In this document: piece after piece, positions 4,993 through 6,254 of the stretch
Layout of the letters: each line of letters starts with the position of its first letter
How positions within the stretch are numbered: position 1 is the first letter of the stretch
Assembly: GCA_022736605.1 (NCBI GenBank)
Contig: DZDB01000112.1
Span: 1 to 6,254, forward strand
Length of the DNA stretch: 6,254 nucleotides
Origin: Sideroxydans lithotrophicus
GTDB taxonomy: Bacteria > Pseudomonadota > Gammaproteobacteria > Burkholderiales > Sulfuriferulaceae
Direction: 5' to 3'
The notes under the pieces: model-generated
What the model was told of the DNA's origin: nothing
The model's input: the letters and a program-made list of their open reading frames with translations, nothing else
The model's database searches: none
Made by a program: the position numbers and the translations under genes

Positions 4993-6254
4993 ATGACCGC
5001 AACGGGGCATCTTGCCACGCACAAAACCGAAGCGCTGCTGTTTTTCACCCTGCTGCAACTGACTGTCATTGTGCTCGCTGCGCGCATTGGCGGCGGTGTC
5101 GCGCTGCGCATCGGGCAATCCGCTGTGGTCGGTGAAATCATCATCGGCATTCTGCTCGGGCCGTCGCTGTTCGGACTGATAGCCCCCGATGTATTCCAGT
5201 ACGTGTTTCACTCTGGCGCGCCGGAACCGATGCAGATGCTGTCGCAAATCGGCCTGGTGCTGTTGATGTTCCAGATCGGCCTGGAGTTCGATTTCGCCCA
5301 TCTCGGCACGCCGCGCAATCGCAAGGCGGTGCTGTGGATCGCCAGCGCCAGCCTGATTGCGCCGTTTGCGCTGGGCTTTGCTGTCGGCCAGATCAGCGCG
5401 CCTATCCTGTCGCCCGGCGCGCACCCGCTCGGCACAGCGCTGTTCGTGGCGACGGCGTTTTCCATTACCGCGCTGCCGATACTCGGCCGCATCATGATGG
5501 AATTCGATATGACACGCACCCCGATAGGCGTCATCGCCATCAGCGCCGCCGCGATCAACGACGTCATCGGCTGGCTGCTGCTGGCGCTGATTACCACCCT
5601 CACCCTGGCCAACTTTGATGCTGCCGGTTTTGCACTGAAAGTAGCACTGGTACTGGGCTTCTTTGCCGTTAGCTGGTTTGCCGTTCGACCAATCATGAAG
5701 CGCATCCTGCACCGTTGCGATGCGCATTCCGGCGCGTTGTCACACAACCTGCTGGGTATCGTGCTGGCGGCGATTTTCCTGTCGGCAATGACCACCTATC
5801 AGCTTGGCATCTTCGCCATTTTCGGCGGCTTCATGATGGGCGTGCTGCTGCACGACGAGCACGCTTTCGTACGCACCTGGAAAGCCCGCATCAGCCCGTT
5901 CGTGATGGTGTTTTTCCTGCCGATTTTCTTCACCTACACCGGCCTGCGTACCAACATCGGCAGCCTCGACACCCTGGCTGCGTGGGGCTGGTGCGCGCTT
6001 ATCGTGGCCCTCGCCACCCTCGGCAAATACGGTGGCGCCTATCTCGCCAGCCGCGCCGCTGGCATGAACCACTTTGAGGGCAAGGTCATGGGTATCATGA
6101 TGAACACCCGTGCGCTGATGGAACTGATCGTGATTAACGTCGGTTATGACCTCGGCGTGATCTCGCAGCAGATGTTCACCATCCTCGTCATCATGGCGAT
6201 TTTCAGCACCGTGGTCACGTCGCCGCTGCTGCGACGCTGGCTGCCGGGTATCGG
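4993..6254 (+). CDS. Cation:proton antiporter, CPA2/KefB-CHX type, C-terminus outside window
   Basis: An open frame from ATG 4993, two bases after the methyltransferase stop, runs through the window end without a stop: 420 residues, C-terminally incomplete. It is highly hydrophobic, with about 12 membrane segments, for example at residues 17-36, 46-66, 83-100, 112-132, 147-166, 180-206 and a final one near 396-413. Family marks: GEIIIGILLGPSLFG at 49-63, the MFQIGLEF helix near 93-100, FSITALPILGR, AAINDVIGW at 186-194 with the likely ion-binding Asp190, and NTRALMELIVINVG at 371-384. The last two are close to the CHX/KefB branch of Na+/H+ and K+/H+ exchangers. It should exchange a monovalent cation (K+ or Na+) for protons across the inner membrane. 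Whether a cytoplasmic TrkA-N or UspA-like domain follows cannot be seen. Its position suggests co-expression with the pigment-like cassette; a functional link is unproven. Confidence 0.93.
   Translation, partial: MTATGHLATHKTEALLFFTLLQLTVIVLAARIGGGVALRIGQSAVVGEIIIGILLGPSLFGLIAPDVFQYVFHSGAPEPMQMLSQIGLVLLMFQIGLEFDFAHLGTPRNRKAVLWIASASLIAPFALGFAVGQISAPILSPGAHPLGTALFVATAFSITALPILGRIMMEFDMTRTPIGVIAISAAAINDVIGWLLLALITTLTLANFDAAGFALKVALVLGFFAVSWFAVRPIMKRILHRCDAHSGALSHNLLGIVLAAIFLSAMTTYQLGIFAIFGGFMMGVLLHDEHAFVRTWKARISPFVMVFFLPIFFTYTGLRTNIGSLDTLAAWGWCALIVALATLGKYGGAYLASRAAGMNHFEGKVMGIMMNTRALMELIVINVGYDLGVISQQMFTILVIMAIFSTVVTSPLLRRWLPGI

Noticed and set aside
4969..5727. 252-codon open frame on the minus strand opposite the antiporter start
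   Set aside because: The translation is rich in Gln, Arg and His with no motif, as expected from the reverse complement of hydrophobic membrane codons. The plus-strand antiporter explains the region.
5715..6077. Plus-strand open frame within the antiporter in another frame
   Set aside because: It is Arg/His-rich without family features and is embedded in the uninterrupted antiporter frame, which carries conserved motifs on both sides.

Overview
The window carries eight genes, all on the plus strand and nearly touching. It looks like part of one long operon from a Gram-negative proteobacterium, most likely a betaproteobacterium. That guess rests on the G+C-rich coding style, the gene families present and the overall protein flavour; there is no rRNA or other marker to fix the lineage. 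The first and last genes run off the window.

Layout: (1) 1-324, the C-terminal end of a NodB-type polysaccharide deacetylase. (2) 321-998, an integral-membrane PAP2-family phosphatase or phosphotransferase of the PSLH type. (3) A 51-base gap (999-1049), the only intergenic space of any size, with a possible extended -10 promoter. (4) 1050-4220, a type II fatty-acid/polyketide cassette: ketosynthase with intact Cys-His-His (1050-2249), short chain-length-factor partner without the nucleophile (2246-3040), hotdog dehydratase (3034-3504) and FabG-like ketoreductase (3501-4220). (5) 4238-4990, a UbiE-like SAM methyltransferase. (6) 4993 to the window end, the membrane domain of a CPA2-type cation:proton antiporter.

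The set ketosynthase + PF13723-type chain-length factor + ApeP/ApeI-like dehydratase + FabG-like reductase is the hallmark of aryl polyene/flexirubin/xanthomonadin-type pigment clusters. In that chemistry an aryl starter on an acyl carrier protein is extended with malonyl units. Each keto group is reduced and dehydrated but the double bond is kept, giving a conjugated polyene. The methyltransferase could methylate the aryl ring. The PAP2 enzyme and the deacetylase suggest envelope lipid or glycan work around the product, but this is inferred from position only. No carrier protein, aryl-CoA/ACP ligase, ammonia lyase, acyltransferase, LolA-like or MMPL exporter gene is in the window; if the reading is right they should lie upstream or elsewhere.

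The genes are joined by ATGA-type stop/start overlaps (321, 2246, 3501) or a 7-base overlap (3034), with little recognisable Shine-Dalgarno sequence, so translational coupling is likely. I see no RNA genes, mobile elements, CRISPR arrays, notable repeats or clear terminators. The family is a known one; the more unusual points are the companion genes and several active-site substitutions.
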